Origin: Conidiobolus incongruus B7586
Lineage: Eukaryota; Entomophthoromycota; Entomophthoromycetes; Entomophthorales; Conidiobolaceae
Direction of reading: 5' to 3'
Length of the DNA: 46,470 bases
NCBI GenBank assembly: GCA_000697335.1
Contig: JNEM01015859.1
Span: 1 to 46,470, forward strand
The translations under genes were made by a program, and so were the position numbers. This document shows, one piece after another, positions 22,671 to 34,630 of this stretch (within the stretch, counting starts at the first letter, position 1; every line of letters starts with the position of its first letter). A model generated the notes under the pieces. That model saw only the letters and a list, made by a program, of their open reading frames with translations, was not told where the DNA came from and did not search any database.

Positions 22671-23981
22671 TTATTATTTTATAATTTTAAATAATGGGAA
22701 TTTTTTATAATTAAAAAAAAATAAACATTTTAATATATAAAAAGTACAAATAAATACATAATATAAAATTAATAATTTCTTTTATTTCTATTAACTTTTT
22801 GCTATATTTTTAGCAAAGATTAAATACCTAAAAAATAGTTTTCTTTATTAAGGACTGAAATTTAATATTTCACAAACCAATTAAATTTTCTTATAAAAAT
22901 TTTCTTTCCTATAAGATGGTTTTTTAATTACCTAAAACAATTATAATTGCATGGGTTATAATCTAGGGAATATAATAGATATAGTAGTTTTTTCCAGTTA
23001 TTTTTAATTAAAAAGTTTTTTACAACCTGAAATTTATATATTTTGCAATTATCATGCAAAATAATAGGTCTTCTCAAATTATATTGATAATACCAATTAG
23101 AAATAGTTTTATTTAAAAAAGAAATATAAAGTTTACTATTAATTGATTTTTCTTTAGGAACTAAATAAAAATGGCATATGCTATTATAATCCATTATAAC
23201 AATTAACATTTATTTATTAATAAAGAGCTTATTTAAAGGAATTTGTGGAGGGGGTTGATTTCTCTTAATCTAACACCTTGATTTATGTTTTAGTAAAGGA
23301 TTATACAAAAGAATCTAAAATTCATTAATTACAATAATTTGCTGTAAAAGCATTGATTTCTAGCTATACTTTAGTAAGTTTTGTTTAGCAATAGCTACTC
23401 TAACTTTTTTTAAGCTTTAGTTAAATTATAAGGTATCTATTTTATATTTTTATTAATTAATTTTAAATTAAATTTTAATATATATAATACTTATATTACT
23501 AATATTAAAGTGTCTTGATAATCCTCTAGCTGAAATAAACAAGTGCTTTTCAATATTTTTTTTATTTTATTAATAATTAGAAGAGTAATAGTTAAAATTA
23601 GTCTTTTAGATTTTAAACAGTTTTAGGTAGTTTCTCTCCTAGCCTTAAAATAATTTATCTAGCAATAAATTGATGATTTAGATAATACTTTATTATTAAA
23701 AGTTGCTTGTGAATTTTAATTGATTTTAGAGGGTTTATGGTTAAGTTTTACAGATACTAAAATAAAAAACTTTTGATGGTTATTATTTAGTTTGAGCATG
23801 ATTCAATTAAATAATTAATTTTAAAAAATTATTTTTTAATCAAAAAAGTTATTATATATATATAATTTAAAACTATTTATTTTCTTATTTGTTTTATATA
23901 TATTTTTTATTTGAAATTAATAATATGTTTGAAAAATCAGAAATTAAAAAATTTCCCATTTTTTTAATTCCATGGTAATAT
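22671..23981 (-). mobile_element. mariner transposon (M1) inside the Ty3/Gypsy fossil
   Basis: About 1.31 kb with M1 termini (TTATTATTTTATAATTTTAA at the left; the inverse of ATATTACCATGGAATTAAAA at the right). The TA duplication is no longer intact on either side. The catalytic half is the best kept of the window: 23209-22928 reads MDYNSICHFYLVPKEKSINS, then RRPIILHDNCKIYKFQVVKN and YSLDYNPCNYNCF. This is the mariner D34D layout (HDN, then 34 residues to the D of CDY), but the third position is Asn here instead of Asp, so this copy would be catalytically dead even if expressed. It interrupts the reverse transcriptase region of the retroelement. Confidence 0.82.
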
Positions 23982-25580
23982 TTTATATTTTGATAATATT
24001 ATAGTTTTTTTTAAGATTTTATTAAAATATTAAAACATATTACAAATGTTTTTTAAATTTTTTGTAAATATTCACTATCTAATAGATTATTAATATATTA
24101 TTTTATAAATATATTATAATCTCTCAAAGAATTAAAATTAATTTAGATAAAATTAAAGCTATATAATCTTAATTTATCTTTGTTAATAAATATTCCTTTA
24201 TATTATTTATAAATATAACAACGTATTTTAAAGATTTTATTGATGGTTATATAAAAATTATTCTATTATTAATTAACCTATTTCATAAATTATACCTATA
24301 TACATAAACTTTTTTAAAATATTTTATATATTAAGCAATTATTAATATCATTAGTAATAGCCTTATATTTTATAGTTTTAACTATTATTTACTAATAATT
24401 TTACTTATAAACACTTTTAGCTTTATTATTAGTAGTTAGTTAACTTAATTTCTTAAATTATAATTTTATTTGTTTAAATTAAATTGAAAAGAGAGTAATA
24501 CTTAAATTATTAAACTTGAAATATTTTAATCTTTACCCTATTATATTTTATTTTTATAAAATAACTTCTATAGAAATAAAGTACTTAGTTTATAAATAAG
24601 AACTTTTTAATATTATTAAATACCTCAGATATTTCTATTATTACACACTAATTTAATTTATCTATATACTTATAGATTATAAATCTATTATATAAATTAA
24701 TGATCATCTTTATTTATTTCATTATTCATCTTTATAGATTAAATTTCTCTAAGAATTTAATTTATTTGTTTACTATATCAATGGAAAATTTAACATTTTT
24801 GTTGATTTTAACTTTAATTTTGATTATACCTTGATTAATAATAAGGTTAAATGAATTTATATTTGGTTAAATAATGTTTTTTTAGAATAATTTCAATTAA
24901 GTGTGTAAAGTAATATTTAAAATATACTTCTCAAGATTAATTATATTTTAAAAATTATTAATTACAACTATAACATAAATGTTTTTATCTTAATTAATAT
25001 AAAATGTTATTTATTTAATAATAACCTATTCTATTATAATTTATATATTTATATTTTTAAGGTTTTAAGTATTAAACTATAATTGTTAAACTTTTATCAT
25101 AATTTTACCATTTTAAGTTATTAAAGTTAATTTTATATATATTATAAACTCTCTCATAGCTTCTACTAGTTTGATAAAAAAATATATAAAAGTATATTTA
25201 CTTTTATCATTAATATTAAATAAACAAATCTCTAAACAAATCTCTTTTTAGTAATCTTCATCTATTACTTATTGCCTAAATTTGTTAATTTAATATCATT
25301 ATAGATTTCACTAAATTATTATAAACTTTAATTAGTTTTAACTGTATTTTTTGTTATTATATATGATTTGATAAAGATAATATACTTTATACCAACTAAT
25401 AAAAAAGCTAACTTAGAAACTATTATCAAATTATTCATTAAATATATCTTTAGAAATCATAAGCTTTTATCAATAATTATAATAAACCATGATATAAAAT
25501 TAACAAGTAAATTTTAGTTTTTATTTATAAAACTATTAGGTTTTTAATATAGCCTTACAACCTCTTGTTATTAGTAATCT

Positions 25581-25814
25581 TGTTGGCAATATTACCAACC
25601 ACTTACATTATTATCATCAAATCAAACGATCTCAACTGATCCCACAATCACTAAGTTATCTGTCATTATTTGATTTCACCTTTATTGAAAAAAAAGAGGG
25701 GAGGAAGATGGTCTTTTTATCAAATTAAGCATAGAATAAAGGATAGACTTACCCTTTTCTTTTACCATTTTAGTTATAATTTCTGATCACACACATAAGA
25801 AAGAAAACCCAACA
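25581..25814. mobile_element. Solo LTR inside the integrase region of the Ty3/Gypsy fossil
   Basis: A 234-bp island of more even base composition starts TGTTGG and ends CCAACA, a perfect 6-bp terminal inverted repeat with TG...CA ends. AATCT stands on both sides (25576-25580 and 25815-25819), an exact 5-bp target duplication. Integrase homology stops at the left edge and resumes at the right edge. The ends suggest a Ty1/Copia-like or other small LTR family; no internal genes remain. It is much less decayed than its host element, so it is younger. Confidence 0.8.
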
Positions 25815-26641
25815 AATCTAATGGTTAATTTCAACAAATAATTTGTGTTTTAAAAGAAGTTTTTAAATTATACCTTAATTATAACATAAAAAATTCAATT
25901 GAGAATTTATCTTTATTTATATTTATTTTTAATAATTCATTTAAATTATCTACTAATATAACACTATTTTACCTGAATTATAGCTAACATCCTTTTTAAT
26001 TATAAATATAATATCTGATATTAATATTTTACTTAATATTATAGATTTCATAGAATATATATGTTTTTTATTATTTATAGTTTAAAACTATATCTTTTTT
26101 ATCTTAAATAAAAAAGTTCATTATTATAATGTAAATACCTATCTTATCTTAACTTTATCTTTTAATATTTTAGTATTATTACTTTTAAATAGAATTAATC
26201 TTCCTTAAAACTCTAATTAACTTACTAACAAACTATGGCTTAAATAATTAAAACCTTATTTTATTAAAGACAAAAACTATATTTATATATATATAAATTA
26301 ATTTTGCCTTTTAATTTACAAATTCACTTTGTATTTTATATAAAACTATTAAAATTATATTAAAATCACAGAGAACATTTTCTTAAATAAATCATATATT
26401 TTTAATCTCGTCTTATCAACTTATAACACAAGATATATGTAATTGATAAAATTATTGCTAATAGAATCTATTGAAACTAGAATAAATACCTTAAATATTA
26501 ATAAAGTTATACTTTTAATAAAGCTATTTAGCAGAATAAAAAAATATCAAATATCTTAATATTTTTAAAAAATTCTTTATTAAACAATTTTAATTATTTT
26601 GAAAAAAGATTTTAGTTTATTAAAGTACAATTTGAGGCGAA

Positions 26642-26852
26642 AATAATAAATGAATAATAATTTTTAAAATACCTATAAATCATAATATAACTTATTTCCT
26701 TATAAATAGTTAAATAGTATATCTTTCTATAGGATGGTAGAGTTTGGTGTAGTTAGTCTATTGATAAATCTTTTTTTGGTTTTAACTTCTTATATATCTT
26801 AACTTTATTTAATTAATTTAACAAATTTCATAGTTATTTAATATAACTGATA
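26642..26852 (+). repeat. 3' LTR of the Ty3/Gypsy fossil
   Basis: It is the partner of 17146-17357, with shared blocks ACCTATAAATCATAATATAA, AGGATGG and GTTAGTCTATTGATAAATC in the same order and spacing. The two LTRs differ at many sites, as expected for an old insertion. Both ends are approximate. Confidence 0.62.
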
Positions 26853-28321
26853 ATAAATTTTTTAATTAATATATTATTAATATTAATATCATAAAAGAAA
26901 CTTTCTTATTTTAAATATTTAAAAATAATCATTAGTAGTTGAATTATATTTTGAAACTTAGGTAATTTATTTGTATAATAAAATATAAAATATAAGCTTT
27001 TTAGAGTTTATTTTTTGTTTTGAATATTATAAAAAATTAAAAATATCAGTTTATTACTCTATTTTAAAAGATATGTATTTAAATATTTTTTTAATATATT
27101 TTTGATTTTGGTATAACATTCCTTTTAATATAATTAAGTTTTTGCTTATAGGTTAACTTTATTATCTAAAGCTAAATAATATACTCTTTAATTAAAACCT
27201 TCAAATAATTTTATTATTTTGTTTTTTTTTTGAAACTCTTTATTTCTTTTTTTTTCCTTATTATTCGTTTTATGGTTTACTCTTCAAGTTTAATTATTAA
27301 TTTTCTCTTAAAAAATATTTAAAAGCTATATAAAGGTTAAATATAAGTATTTTTTTTCAATTGTGTTTATTAAACCTTTATCTAAAATTATAAGTTTTTT
27401 AATTATTTAGAGAAAAAATTTTTAAAATTTATATTTATATTAAAAAAATATTGATTTTTGATTAATAATTACTTTGATAATAACTCCTCAATATATTAAT
27501 TTTTAATTTAATTAGGGAGTTATAATAACCAAATTAAGTTTTTTCTGATATTCTATAAGATTCTATAGTCTAAAATCCTTTTTTAATTTTTTCAATATAT
27601 GATTTAAATTTTTTTATTTTAATATATGGAAATAACATTGATATAATATATATTATATATTAGTTAGATTTTTTTTTATTAATTAAAAAAATATTTTACA
27701 TTAAAATCTTAATCTATCTGAAATTTTAACAGGATATTAATTTATCAGCTTTGTCTGAATATCTAAAATTTGTTTAAAAGTTTTCCAAATTAATCTTATT
27801 AGTTAGAAGCAAAACTATAGTTAAATTAGTGAATTTTTAGTTAAAAATAATATTATTAAAATTTATACTAAATTATAAATTTTATATTATAAGTAAATAA
27901 TATATAAAAAATTTTTAAATATTATATTTTATCTTAATATTAATAATTTATTAGTAGGTATATTTATAAGTATTAAATATTATAACAATATTATTATTAT
28001 TTATTTTGGAATTAACTATAATAAAGTATGTTGAAATTATTATTCATAACTTTTATTATTTGTTATTTATTTTAATTTAAACATTATACTTAATTTATAT
28101 TATTATAATATATAGGTGATTAAAAAACACAATATATCTATATAGTTATATTAAATAAGTATAACATATAAATAAAATATATATTAATTATTCCTAATAT
28201 TGGTTTTTAAATATAAAAGTTTTTTTTGGAATAATTTTCAAATAAGTTATTATTAGCTATTATAAAATATAAAACAATTATTCTAATGAAATATATATAT
28301 AAAAATAGAACTAAAGTTATA
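26853..28321. other. AT-rich decayed DNA without a recognisable gene
   Basis: Homopolymer-rich DNA with stops in all frames. It is probably old repeat sequence, but no terminus or motif could be assigned. Confidence 0.35.
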
Positions 28322-31216
28322 ATATTACCTTGAATTTGAAATAATGGGAAATTTTTTAATTTCTGATTTTTCAAATATATTATTAGTTTGAAATAAATAA
28401 ATATATACAAAGTTAATAGGAAATTATATATTTTTAATATATATATATATATATATATTGGTTATTTTGATTAAAAAATTAACTTTTTAAAATTGGTTGT
28501 TTAATTTAATTATGCTTAAACCAAATAATAATCATCAAAAGTCTTTTATTTTGGTATCAGTAAAACTTAACCATAAACCCTCTAAAATTATTTAAAATTT
28601 ACAAGCAGCTTTTGGTAATGAAGCATTATCTAAATCAACAATTTATCACTAGGTAAATTACTTTAAAGCTAAGAGAGAAATTATTCAAAACCTGCTAAAA
28701 TCTAGAAAACTAACTTCAACTGTCACTCTTTTAATTATAAATAGAGTGAAAAAATATATTGAAAAGCACCTTTTAATTTCAGCTAGAGAATTATCTAAGC
28801 ACTTTAATATTAGCTTTACAAGTATTTTATATATTTTAAAGTTTAAACTAAAATTAATAAATAAAAATAGAAAATAGGTACCTTATAATTTAACTAAAGC
28901 TTAAAAAAAAGCTAGAGTAGCTATTGCTAAATAAAACCTATTGAAATATTACCAGAAGCCTAAACTTTTATAGCAAATAATTATAATTGATAAATCTTAG
29001 ATCCCTATATATAATCCTTTATTAAAACACAAATCAAGATGCTAGATTAAGCTAAATCAACCCCCTCCATAAATCCCTTTAAATAAGTATTTTGTTAATA
29101 AGCAAATGTTAATTATTGTAATATATTATAATAATATATACTTTTTTTATCTAATACCTCAAGGAAAATCAATTAATAGTAAGTTATATATTATTTTTTT
29201 AAATAAAATAATTATTAAATGATATTCTTAATATATACTAACTTATAAAAATAATTCATAAAATTATAACTATATATATTATTATCAATAACTCTATTAA
29301 TTTTTAATCAAATTAATTTAAATTAAAACACATAATAAACTTATATTATTTATTTATAATTAGGTATATTTGATCCAATTATATTAAATTTTAGTTGATA
29401 TATTAAAGTTTAAATTTTACTTAAGGTGAGTTATAAATTTATGTGTTTTAGTTATGAAAAGAAAATTAAACCTTAATATATTTATCTTTTGCTTTCTTAA
29501 CTTCCTTAAGTTTATAAGGTATAGAGTCAATTAACTTTTTATATTAAGAAAGATTAATTTTATTCTAAGCTTCTTAAATATATTTTTAAAGCTTATTTAA
29601 ATTTTTTTCTAGTGGGAAAGCTTTAACTACTATTTTAACTAATCCTAAAGGTGTTCAATTAAATTAAAGTTAAAAAATTAAAAAGTTACTTTATAACTAT
29701 TATTTTATTATTTTTAAACTATTTGGTAGTAGAAATAATAGTATAACAAAAGGTATTATCTTGTTAGAAAATAATATCTGATTTATTTAACCTATACTAT
29801 TCAATAGTTTTTTTTAATTCATTGTTTAGAATATTTTAATATATTTTAACATTAATTCCCCTATTAACTTTACAAAAATACTTTACACCAGAAGATAATA
29901 TATATCCCTAAACTATAATTAACCCATTATTATATTTTTGGGTTGAAATAACATAATAGTTATAAAGTAGTTATTTGTTTTTTCTGAAATATCTAGCTTT
30001 TTTATTAGATCCACTAAGGTATATTTTTGTTTTATTAAACTAAATAACTTTACTCTAATTAGTTTTAATTCAACTTTAATGGTGACATTTAAACTCCCAC
30101 CTAGTTTTATAGTAGGACTTCTTTAGTTAAGGGTGTTTTTTCTTAAAGTGTAAGTGGTATCTATTATAATATAAAGTATATATAATAGTATTAATATTAA
30201 CTAATATCCTTGTATAGTCTTGTAATTTTTTTTATACTTCTACATTAGTATTACATTTACCTATATTAACTAACCTATAAATATACCTTTTATTATATTT
30301 ATTTATAATCTTAACACACTTAAGTTTAAGTTTAGATATATCTTTACTATAATTTTTAATAGCTTTAGTTATAATAAACTAACTAGCACTAGTAATTCTA
30401 GTAATCTTATAAGTTGATTTACCTTTATTATAAAGTTAATTAATACACAAGTGAATTTTTTTAAAGAGGGATTTAAGTATTTTAATACTAATATTATTTA
30501 AAATAATAATTTATTATAATAATATTAGTATAAATATATATAATTTAATAAAAAAAAGTTTTAAGTAATTTTTGTTTTATAAACCCTTTTAACTTTTAAA
30601 CCCATAAATTTATAACTCACCTTATTTAAAATTTAAGATTTAATATATTAACCAATAATATATTAAATATAATTAAATATAACATACTATAATCAGGTAA
30701 TATACTTTAATTATATACTTTAAATTAATTTAGTTAAGAATTATTTAAGTTACAAGTAAATATATAAGTGATTTTTATTTTATGACTCATTTTTGTAGGT
30801 TAGTGTATATTGAAAATACCTATTATTTTGCATGATAATTGCAAAATACATAAATCTAAAGCTGTAAAAGATTTTTTATATAAAAAAAAATTTGAGGGAG
30901 TTACTATATCTAGTATATTCACTTGATTATAACCTATATAACTATAATTGTTTTAGACAATTAAAAAAACAGCTTGCAAGAAACAAAATTCCTGCAAATA
31001 AATTAAATTGGTTTGTGAAACATTAAATTTCAGTTTTTAATAAAAAGAATTATATTTTAGGTATTAAAAGCTTACCAAAAATATAGAAAAGAGTTATTAA
31101 TAATAAAAGAGGCTATTAGTTTTATATTACTCATTAATTTTTATATATTATTTATTAAATTATTTATTTAATTTCAATCTTAAAATTATGCCATTACTTA
31201 ATTTCTGTATTAATAT
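28322..31216 (+). mobile_element. mariner transposon (M1), split by a nested T2 element
   Basis: The left terminus ATATTACCTTGAATTTGAAA follows TA at 28320-28321; the right terminus is diverged near 31194-31216. Excluding the T2 at 29236-30805, the element is about 1.32 kb, the family length. The N-terminal zone (LSKSTIYH, then STVTLLIINRVKKYIEKHL) lies at about 28620-28880. The catalytic HDNCKIHKSKAVKDF appears after the T2, at about 30832-30880. This is the least AT-shifted M1 copy and the best guide to the ancestral sequence, though still stopped. Confidence 0.82.
29236..30805 (-). mobile_element. Tc1-type transposon (T2) nested inside a mariner
   Basis: 1570 bp flanked by TA. Each end has an outer motif (TACTAACTTATAAAAATAAT at the left, the inverse of CACTAACCTACAAAAATGAG at the right) and, about 190-200 bases further in, a related inner motif containing GGTGAGTTATAAATTTATG (29424-29442 and, inverted, 30602-30620). 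This is the IR/DR layout of some Tc1 elements. On the minus strand the pieces FCKVNRGINV, LNNELKKTIE, IIFQQDN and LIDSMPYKLKEVKKAK give a Tc1 transposase in the usual order. It interrupts the M1 transposase, so it is younger than that mariner. Stops throughout. Confidence 0.85.
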
Positions 31217-31639
31217 TTGAATAATCAATATATATTTATAATTAATATCTTTACTTATTAAAATTTATTAAAAGGATTATTTTAACTTAACCAAATATTT
31301 TGGCTTAATTTTAAATAAATAATTTCATAGAAGAATTTAAGATTTATTATTAATAATTATTTAATATAAATACTTTTATTTCATTTTATATTTTAATTAA
31401 ATTTATTTAATAATAATTATTCAAGTTTTTCAACTTTATTCAAATTATAAAATAGTTATTTATAATTTAAATAATATTAAATGATAGATTTAATTTAGGT
31501 TCTATAAAAATATATAATTAATTTTAAATTATGTTGATTATTTATATATTGGTTATTTTTAATTTATTTTTTTATTTTATTATTTTTCCAAATAATAAAG
31601 ATTATTGTTAAAATCAAATATTTTAATAAATTTTTGATA

Positions 31640-31995
31640 ATATATTTTTTTAATTTAAAATAATAAATCTAGCAATAAATATTGATTGAATATAGAATAT
31701 TTTTATTATTAATCTTATACAATCCTTTTATAATTCTGACTAGTTGATAACTTTATCTTAATAATATTTATATAAATGTATTGATGATCAAAATCTGATT
31801 TAAATGTGAATATATACAACAATATATTTCTAAATAAAAAGATTTTAATTAAAAAAACATTATATCACTTTAAATATATAATTTAAAGCTATTAATCTGC
31901 TAATATATTCTATATATATATATATCTTTTTTCTGACATTAATAATTTTATTGAAAAATCAGAAATTAATAAAATAGCCATTTTTTGCTTTCTTA
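31640..31995 (-). mobile_element. mariner (M1-like) 5'-end fragment
   Basis: On the minus strand this matches the first 350 bases of M1: the terminus TTTCTGATTTTTCAA-like block near 31945-31970, the TATATA run, and the start of the transposase zone near 31655-31680 (TCTAGCAATAAAT). No 3' part follows. It is more diverged than the other copies and may be a related subfamily. Confidence 0.5.
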
Positions 31996-32357
31996 ACTGA
32001 TAAATAGAACTTTGACTCTATATTAAAATTTATTAATGTTTATTTTTCATTAGTTTTATTTATTATATTTAAAATAAGAAACTTCTTTATAGTATTATGA
32101 AAATATTATCTTTAAATATAAGATTATAATAAAATAAAGTAATATTAAAATAATACAAATGATTTGTAAGTTTATAAATAGAAAATTAAAATGATTAAAA
32201 AATATTACATTATAAATTGATTCAAAGTTTGTAATTAAATTGAATACTATATCAAATTACCAAAGATTTGAAAAAACAGACAAGAACCAATTGAAAACAT
32301 ACTTTAAAATTGTTCAGCTTGTCCTTGATCTGGTAGATATTTATTAAAGAGTATATA

Positions 32358-33412
32358 GTGGAAATCGAGGTAATAAATTACAATTTAAGGAACAATGCTT
32401 TCGATAAAAATATTAAGGTTATCGAATTCAGGGAGATTAAAGAAATGAATTATAATGACTTAACTTGGCTATATATTGATCCGATTAAGCCCTTAGTTTT
32501 GCTTAAAAAATTTGAACAATTTTATAATTGAGTAACAATGAAATATCTTGATTATATTCTAATAGATCAATACCATGAAATCTCATATACATCTTACCCA
32601 GTTTTTAATTGTAAAAATTTTGAATAAATTGGCCAAAATATATTTGTAATTTGACTAACTCTGTTATTTCACTTATTATGATATGATGAGCTCTCGACTT
32701 AATAATAAGATATACATGATATTAAATCAGTCCATCTATCAACCAATTTATGACACTGTATAGCACAAATCAAATAGATGTAATAGTCGATAGGATTTGA
32801 ATAAAATTTAATTAAATTATAATCTAATTTCTGTCATATCAGTTGATAAAAGATTTGGTCAGGTTCATAATAGTCTGCTATATAGAATTAAAAATTATAG
32901 ATTCAGATATAGCGGTATTAATTTATTTAATATGAGGTAACATTAATTTTCCGTTATAACAATTTAGTAGAAAGAGTAATAATCTCAATGGACCTCTAGT
33001 GAATAGCCTATTCGAGTAAGGTGTAATTGGTAATGTCTTCCATTAATCATATCTCCTTGTATATGTTTCATAATATATTCAATCTTTTGCCATTATCCAT
33101 ATTAATTGATCTAATTATTGGTTTGATATTTTGTCTAGAACGCTTTTTCATATATGAAGATCTTCAGGTTGCTGGGAGTGGATATTGAAAATCCACAGTC
33201 ATTAATAGCTGAGAGTTATAATACAGATGTAGTTTGAATATCAATCAATTTATACTAAACGTAGTAAAAAGTGGATCAAATTTCTTAAAGTTTCAACTAG
33301 TAGGTCCTATTAGCTTTGTGGATACAGAATTTGAAGAAGGTGAACTATAGGAACGGGTAGAAATAGCTTGCTTAAAGCACATACAAACACAAATTTACCC
33401 CTTAAACCTTAA
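32358..33412 (+). pseudogene. Relic of an unrecognised gene, possibly leucine-rich-repeat type
   Basis: Three plus-strand blocks look protein-coding. The first, 32358-32531, reads VEIEVINYNLRNNAFDKNIK, then REIKEMNYNDLTWLYIDPIK and LVLLKKFEQFY. The second, near 33154-33231, reads MKIFRLLGVDIENPQSLIAE. The third, 33236-33412, reads NINQFILNVVKSGSNFLKFQ, then LVGPISFVDTEFEEGEL and ERVEIACLKHIQ. Stops end the first two blocks and interrupt the third, and the 600 bases between blocks one and two are unreadable. The pattern (short strands with I, L and N, and phrases such as PLVLLKKFEQFY) recalls the F-box or LRR-like proteins common in fungi, but this is only an impression. Confidence 0.42.
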
Positions 33413-34630
33413 ATAATATATTTAAATTTTAGGATATTTCGGTTTTCTAAATAAACTATTATTTAGAGTTTTGATGATATATGTTGTAATATCTTTAAAT
33501 CAGCCAAAGATATCCCAATTTTTGTAGCATTTGAGTAAGAAATAATTAAAGTTCTATGAATTATTAACTAATATTAAACTCTCTACAGTATTGATGTTGA
33601 ATAAATTTAAAATATATTTTTATACTCTTAGTTTTGTATTTAATTTAATGGACCTAAATTGTACTCTACAGTTACTAAACTCACCTTGTTCATTTTTAAA
33701 TTGATAATTATAAGCTTGCTTTCATTATTAATTATTTTATTTCCATTTTTTGTGGTTCTAAACTTTTTAATTATAGCCATATTCTTCCACCATTCAAGTT
33801 TTACATATAATACATAAGTTGTATTATGATAAAAAATCTTAATCATTTAACAATAAAACATAAAACATTGATTGAATATGATAATTATTTAAATATTAAA
33901 TTATTAAGAATAATTGTATTGAATTATTTTATGAATTTATCTGGCTAAAATAAATCATTAAAATTTGGATTATAATATATATTCTTGATAGATTTCTGAT
34001 ATGATATTTGATGGTATTAATTTAGGAAATTTTCACTCTTAATAACTATGAATATAATACTATGATTCAAATTAATTGATCATTTTAATTGAATTTACTT
34101 TGTTATAATATTATGTACTAGCAATGTATAATATGAGTAGCTAAGGCGGGTAGCTACTGTTAATAACTGACAGTACTATATTAAAGGTTTTATTGAGAAG
34201 ATAAAGAATATTGTTATCTTGTGAGAGATTTGCTGACTTCTATTAAATAGACCTATGATATCAGTTTTTTATAATCTAATTATTTGGTAAATGATAATGT
34301 TTCAAGGTGAAATTGGTCTCCTAGTAAATAAGACCATTAGAGTAAAGTGATCTGCCTTTCAGGGTAATATCACTACAAGGAAATAAATAATGTAATAAAG
34401 ATGCTTGGGAGGGTTATTATCTAGTTAATCATAACTTTAAATTAAATAATTTTATTTATCTTATCAATATATAACAGGTTTTGAATAATATTGATATATT
34501 AATATAATATTATATATAATATCAATGGAATTACTGAAAGTTTTTTAGCCATTAAAAATATATGTTTAATACTTTAAAATTGAGAGAAAATTCAAAAATT
34601 TGAAATTTTGAAATTTTGAAATTGTCAATA
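33413..34630. other. Spacer with mild GC, no gene recognised
   Basis: Base composition is less extreme than in the transposon zones, especially 34120-34430. A short hairpin (GTAGCT...AGCTAC) lies at 34137-34157. A 68-codon minus-strand ORF at 33846-33640 is within chance expectation. No family was recognised. Confidence 0.35.

Larger units (their letters stand above)
17146..26852 (+). mobile_element. Ty3/Gypsy LTR retrotransposon fossil carrying later insertions
   Basis: An old element, complete in outline but broken by many changes. Two related LTRs (about 211 bp, the first starting TGTCA) frame about 9.7 kb. After subtracting the Tc1 with its nested mariner, the second mariner and a solo LTR, roughly 5.3 kb remain, a normal Ty3/Gypsy length. 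Homology runs in order: gag with a zinc-knuckle-like region (17.6-18.6 kb), protease (about 21.5 kb), reverse transcriptase (22.2-24.2 kb, interrupted by a mariner), RNase H (about 24.5-24.8 kb), integrase (25.0-26.3 kb, interrupted by the solo LTR), and possibly a chromodomain near 26.4-26.5 kb. Almost all decay is towards A and T. Age: old, judged from the diverged LTRs and the layers of insertions. Confidence 0.75.

Noticed and set aside
28207-28410. ORF with FPLFQIQGN, shared with the M64 region, as a second M64 fragment
   Set aside because: The shared stretch is the mariner terminus itself, present at the same place in every M1 copy.
33640-33846. 68-codon minus-strand ORF as a gene
   Set aside because: Low-complexity, no recognised family; a chance ORF is the simpler reading.
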